NCBI GenBank assembly: GCA_030043175.1
Contig: JASHYD010000297.1
Coordinates: 1-9,020, forward strand
DNA from: Xanthobacteraceae bacterium
Lineage (GTDB): Bacteria; Pseudomonadota; Alphaproteobacteria; Rhizobiales; Xanthobacteraceae
Reading direction: 5' to 3'
DNA: 9,020 bases
A program made the translations under genes and the position numbers. Below, piece by piece: positions 6,032 through 9,020 of the stretch. The notes below the pieces were generated by a model. The model made no database searches. It saw nothing but the letters and a program-made list of their open reading frames with translations, and was not told where the DNA came from. The first letter of the stretch is position 1. Each line of letters opens with the position of its first letter.

Positions 6032-7053
6032 GGACGAGAATACTCTGCCATTTGATGGGGCCACCCCCACTGTGCGAATGAGGTCTCATCGGCTTCGTCA
6101 TAGCCCTCCTCAGCCGATTGCGTCTGCGCCTGCGGCGCGATGTGGATCCGAAGGTATCGACAAGGCATCTTCGAGGAAATCGCGCGCCACCAGGGTCGCG
6201 GCGTAGAGGCAATCGAAGAAGATTCGGGCTCCGGTTGCCAGATTTCCGGCTGCCCAGTTGAGTGCACATACCGGCGGAAGCCGCGGATCAGCATATCTAT
6301 GATCCTTACCCCGACCGGCACTGCCTGAACATCATTGGGGACAGGCGGCGCCACGAACCGTTGTCGACCACGATCACCTCGTAGTTGGCTGCCGTGACGC
6401 CCCTCTGGTACGGCAAGCCCGAGCCTTTCACGAAAGGCACGCGGCGCGACGAGGGAATCTGATCCGCGTGCCTGTCTGAGATGCGCTTTCCCTCTTTGCC
6501 TGATTGCATGAGGTCCGTACTTAGGTGCTCCATAAGAGCGCTGACGGCCCGTGCAGACTCGGCAGCAAGATTAGACCTTGCGATGATGAGGTGGATGATC
6601 TTGGCCGCTGTCTTGACATTAGGCTCTGCCCAAATTTGACCCAATGCCATCCTCCCATGGCTCCAACGAGACGCAGAGCATGAGCAACGGGAAAGTTCGC
6701 TTGTCAAAAAAGCGGGTATTTTCCGTAGAATTTGTGCCGATCACGACCCGTCCAAAACTCATCACCTCTTATCATGCCCGTGCGGAAGCCTTCGGCGCGA
6801 TTGAGCGGCTGGCGCGGGTGAGACCGAGCATCTCGTCCTGTTCCCCGCTTCTGTTTGATGATGCTGCGCGAATCGAGCTTTGCAGCTTCAACAAATGCGC
6901 TCTTGATCTCCGGGACCGGACGCCTTTCCACCGGTTTCAGGCGGCGACACAACGCCGTCGACTCTAGCCTGCCACAGGTCCGGCCTCCTCCAGAGCGATC
7001 ACCAGGTTGCCCCCTAACGCGAGCACTACGCTTAACGTCGAAACAGTGGTCGG
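6011..7053. other. About 1 kb of gene-poor DNA with possible relics
   Basis: No intact gene is recognised. Frames of 60-133 codons occur on both strands, overlap one another, and have no clear family resemblance; the longest well-isolated one is 133 codons on the minus strand (6306-6707). Within it, 6351-6389 encodes a glycosyltransferase-like peptide. A perfect 6-base stem, GCCTTT with AAAGGC, lies at 6423-6438. Immediately after the glycosyltransferase stop codon, 29 further minus-strand codons in the same frame have a coding-like composition. No transposase motif, tRNA or terminal inverted repeat was recognised. Confidence 0.5.
6351..6389 (-). pseudogene. Possible relic of a family 2 glycosyltransferase
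   Basis: On the minus strand these bases encode ANYEVIVVDNGSW. YEVIVVDNGS is the hallmark strand and Asp-containing loop of GT2 nucleotide-sugar binding sites (compare LEIIIVDNGSSD in the intact gene at 7054-9020). The residues that should follow (a Thr or Ser, Asp, Gly/Ala pattern and the next helix) are absent, and the frame stops soon after at 6306. It lies on the same strand as, and about 660 bases downstream of, the intact glycosyltransferase, so it could be the last trace of a neighbouring gene in the same cluster. The match covers only about ten residues and could be chance. Confidence 0.3.
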
Positions 7054-9020
7054 TTATGCGGGCGCCGTCAGCGACGGAGCGGATATTAGCCACGGTTTTC
7101 GAACTCGCGATTTCTCTGCAAGTTCAACGGATTCGGAGTCTAAGGAAAGATTTGGATTATGGAAAGGATCACTGTCTAAAAGCCTACCCCATTTGGTTCG
7201 AATATATTTCACCTCAGCGGCGGCTCGCCTCTCCATTTCCGGAGTCGTATCATAACCGCGAGACTGAGATTCATAATGATATAGTTCCGCGTGGGGTGTC
7301 CAGATGATGTTATATCCGGCTTCTCGAATCCGAATGCAGAAATCCACATCATTAAAAGCGACTGCTAGGTGCTTCTCCTCAAAACCTCCAATTTCGTTGT
7401 AGACATCGCGACGCACAGCGAGGCAGGCAGCAGTTACGCATGACAGGTTGTGAGTCAATTTCAGCCGGCCAAAATACCCATCCGACGCACCCGCACAATA
7501 TCTGTGCTGATGCCCAGCGGCGCCGGAAATACCAAGGATCACGCCTCCATGCTGGAGACTGCCATCAGCATAATAGAGCTTGGCGCCGACGGCGCCCACT
7601 TCCGGCCTCAAAGCGTGACTCGTCAATTCGTCCAGCCAATCATCATTGATGATATCAATATCATTGTTTAGCAGGACGCATATATCGCCGGACGAAGCGG
7701 CGACGCCCCGATTGACCAAACGAGAAAAGTTGAAGGGGCCGCTATCTTCCATGATCACGAAGTTCGGTCGAACGCGGAGCTCCGCCAGAAATTCACGTGC
7801 GTCCAGATCGCTGCTTCCGTTATCCACGATAATGATTTCAAGGGGCTTGTAGTTGGTGCGGTTGACAAGGCCATCAACGCACCTCCGTAGGAGATCGCAC
7901 CGATTCTTGGTCGGGATGACGATCGAAACAAGCGGAGGCTGGGTTGGCAAAATTCGCCTTATCCGAAGATAGCTTGGTTGCGGCAAGGACATGGCCACGG
8001 CAGCCTCGCCGCTTCGAGTTAGATGATCGTTTACGACCCGTTGTGCAGTGTCGGCCGCTCCCATCGCCGGCGCACTCGAAAATGTCCGTAAGGTCTGCCG
8101 CCGGTGATAGAGAACGAAGGGGATATGATACACTCTCGCGCAAGGATCTGCGTCCAGGACCCGAAAAGCGAAATCCCACTCTTGCGATCCTTCCAGGCCC
8201 TCACGAAAACCGCCTACCCGGCGCACCAGATCGGTCCGATAGGCGGCGAGACGATTTATTAGATTCTGTCCCAGAAATAGGTCGTAGTCCCAATCTGGCT
8301 TGAAATAGGGGCTGTTGCGCTGTCCTTTTTCATCAATGTGGTCTACGTCGGAATAAATGATCGCTAGGTTGGGATCGCGGTTGATTGCTTCAGCAACGAG
8401 ATAGAGTGCATGTTCGGCGAGTGTGTCGCCCTGATCCATCAGGACGATCCACTCGCCAGTGGCCATTTCTAATGCTGCGTTGGTACATGCCGAGATCCCG
8501 CCGTTCACGTCACGATAGCGCACCCTGATCCGGTCATCGCCTTGAGCATACCGGCGCAATGCCTTGCGCACGCTCGGCGAATGGTTGGCGTCCTTTACTA
8601 CGCACAATTCCCAATCTTGATAGAGCTGACCCCGGATGGAGTCGATAGCCCCGTCAAGCTGCCTCGCAGAGGCATTGCAGATTGGCATCACAATAGAAAG
8701 CCTTGGCTTACACCGGAACGAGGCAATGTGAGTCCTAATCAGTCTGCGATCGTCGTCACCGAGATTGTCGTTTTGCAAAATCCAATTTCCATAACTCATT
8801 ATTATTCGGGACCGGAATTGAACGAGAGCACGCTTCAGCCCCCCTGGCAAACGAGTGAAAAGAAGTGCCCGCCAACTTATTGGCAGGGATCGTCGGTAGT
8901 ATGGAAGCAAGGCCAAGAGCGCCCGGTTCAAGTATCCAGTGGTCATCTTCCGAACACGTTCCCCTAGACGGCGTGTAGTTCGCAAAAGCACAGAAGCATA
9001 ATTGTGCGGCTGCGTCGGTC
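7054..9020 (-). CDS. Two-domain family 2 glycosyltransferase, 5' end open at window edge
   Basis: Two GT-A domains are joined in one polypeptide; numbering is from a GTG at 8991 (645 residues). Domain 1, about 98-300, has SIVMPICN, an Asp at 134, YSDVDHIDEKG at 213-223 and GSQEWDFAFRV at 268-278. Domain 2, about 354-600, has SIVIPTKNRCDLLRR, IIIVDNGSSD (Asp390), the metal-binding LNNDIDII at 441-448 and FNDVDFCIRIREAGY at 546-560. The tail WGRLLDSDPFHNPNLS is typical of rhizobial members. Such proteins transfer sugars from nucleotide donors during O-antigen, rhamnan or exopolysaccharide synthesis at the inner face of the membrane; donor and acceptor are unknown. In domain 1 the usual D-H-D-D motif reads DQGD (186-189). 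The GTG has no ribosome binding site and the frame stays open to the window end, so the true start probably lies beyond it. By eye the DNA is AT-richer than the cytochrome and dinB genes, as often seen in transferred surface-polysaccharide loci. Confidence 0.9.
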   Translation of the reverse strand, partial: PTQPHNYASVLLRTTRRLGERVRKMTTGYLNRALLALLPYYRRSLPISWRALLFTRLPGGLKRALVQFRSRIIMSYGNWILQNDNLGDDDRRLIRTHIASFRCKPRLSIVMPICNASARQLDGAIDSIRGQLYQDWELCVVKDANHSPSVRKALRRYAQGDDRIRVRYRDVNGGISACTNAALEMATGEWIVLMDQGDTLAEHALYLVAEAINRDPNLAIIYSDVDHIDEKGQRNSPYFKPDWDYDLFLGQNLINRLAAYRTDLVRRVGGFREGLEGSQEWDFAFRVLDADPCARVYHIPFVLYHRRQTLRTFSSAPAMGAADTAQRVVNDHLTRSGEAAVAMSLPQPSYLRIRRILPTQPPLVSIVIPTKNRCDLLRRCVDGLVNRTNYKPLEIIIVDNGSSDLDAREFLAELRVRPNFVIMEDSGPFNFSRLVNRGVAASSGDICVLLNNDIDIINDDWLDELTSHALRPEVGAVGAKLYYADGSLQHGGVILGISGAAGHQHRYCAGASDGYFGRLKLTHNLSCVTAACLAVRRDVYNEIGGFEEKHLAVAFNDVDFCIRIREAGYNIIWTPHAELYHYESQSRGYDTTPEMERRAAAEVKYIRTKWGRLLDSDPFHNPNLSLDSESVELAEKSRVRKPWLISAPSLTAPA

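Noticed and set aside
6578..6637. Signal-peptide-like MMRWMILAAVLTLGSAQ on the plus strand
   Set aside because: The frame stops one residue after this peptide, so no mature protein could follow. No ribosome binding site was found.
6306..6707. 133-codon minus-strand frame as a live gene
   Set aside because: Apart from the short GT2-like peptide it has no family resemblance, and its start lacks support. It is more likely decayed sequence.
6011..7053. Insertion sequence in the gene-poor kilobase
   Set aside because: No transposase motif, terminal inverted repeat pair or target-site duplication could be identified by eye.

Overview
The window looks like part of a GC-rich alphaproteobacterial chromosome, most likely order Hyphomicrobiales and possibly Bradyrhizobium or a close relative. 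This rests on codon use and on the recalled style of the DNA polymerase IV and the small coiled-coil protein; no search was run. Four substantial intact reading frames are supported, plus one broken small gene and several short gene relics. I saw no rRNA, tRNA, CRISPR array or complete insertion sequence.

Layout. A small Ala/Glu/Lys/Arg-rich coiled-coil gene (12-442, +) is interrupted by a frameshift near base 190. After about 300 bases holding GC palindromes and an inverted repeat comes a large exported di-haem cytochrome c (753-3083, +) that resembles the RoxA/MauG-type di-haem proteins. The next 470 bases look like a scar of gene crumbs: a possible N-terminus of a thiamine-diphosphate enzyme, a possible C-terminus of a Bug/TctC solute-binding protein, and perhaps the start of a serine hydrolase. 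Then comes a nitroreductase-family flavoprotein (3557-4225, +). A 636-base stretch without a recognised gene leads to dinB, DNA polymerase IV (4862-6010, +), whose last six residues form a beta-clamp binding motif. About 1 kb of poorly coding DNA follows, with one short glycosyltransferase-like relic. The right end is a two-domain family 2 glycosyltransferase on the minus strand (7054 to the window edge), whose 5' end probably lies outside the window.

How the genes relate. They do not form an evident operon or pathway: each intact gene is separated from its neighbours by hundreds of bases, and the functions are unrelated (periplasmic redox chemistry, flavin-dependent reduction, translesion DNA synthesis, surface polysaccharide assembly). 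With the relics in the gaps, this fits a remodelled accessory region next to a polysaccharide locus that begins at the right edge. I found no convincing new multi-gene system. The points most worth following up are the large stand-alone di-haem cytochrome, the altered metal-binding motif in the first glycosyltransferase domain, and the mosaic of relics at 3114-3535.
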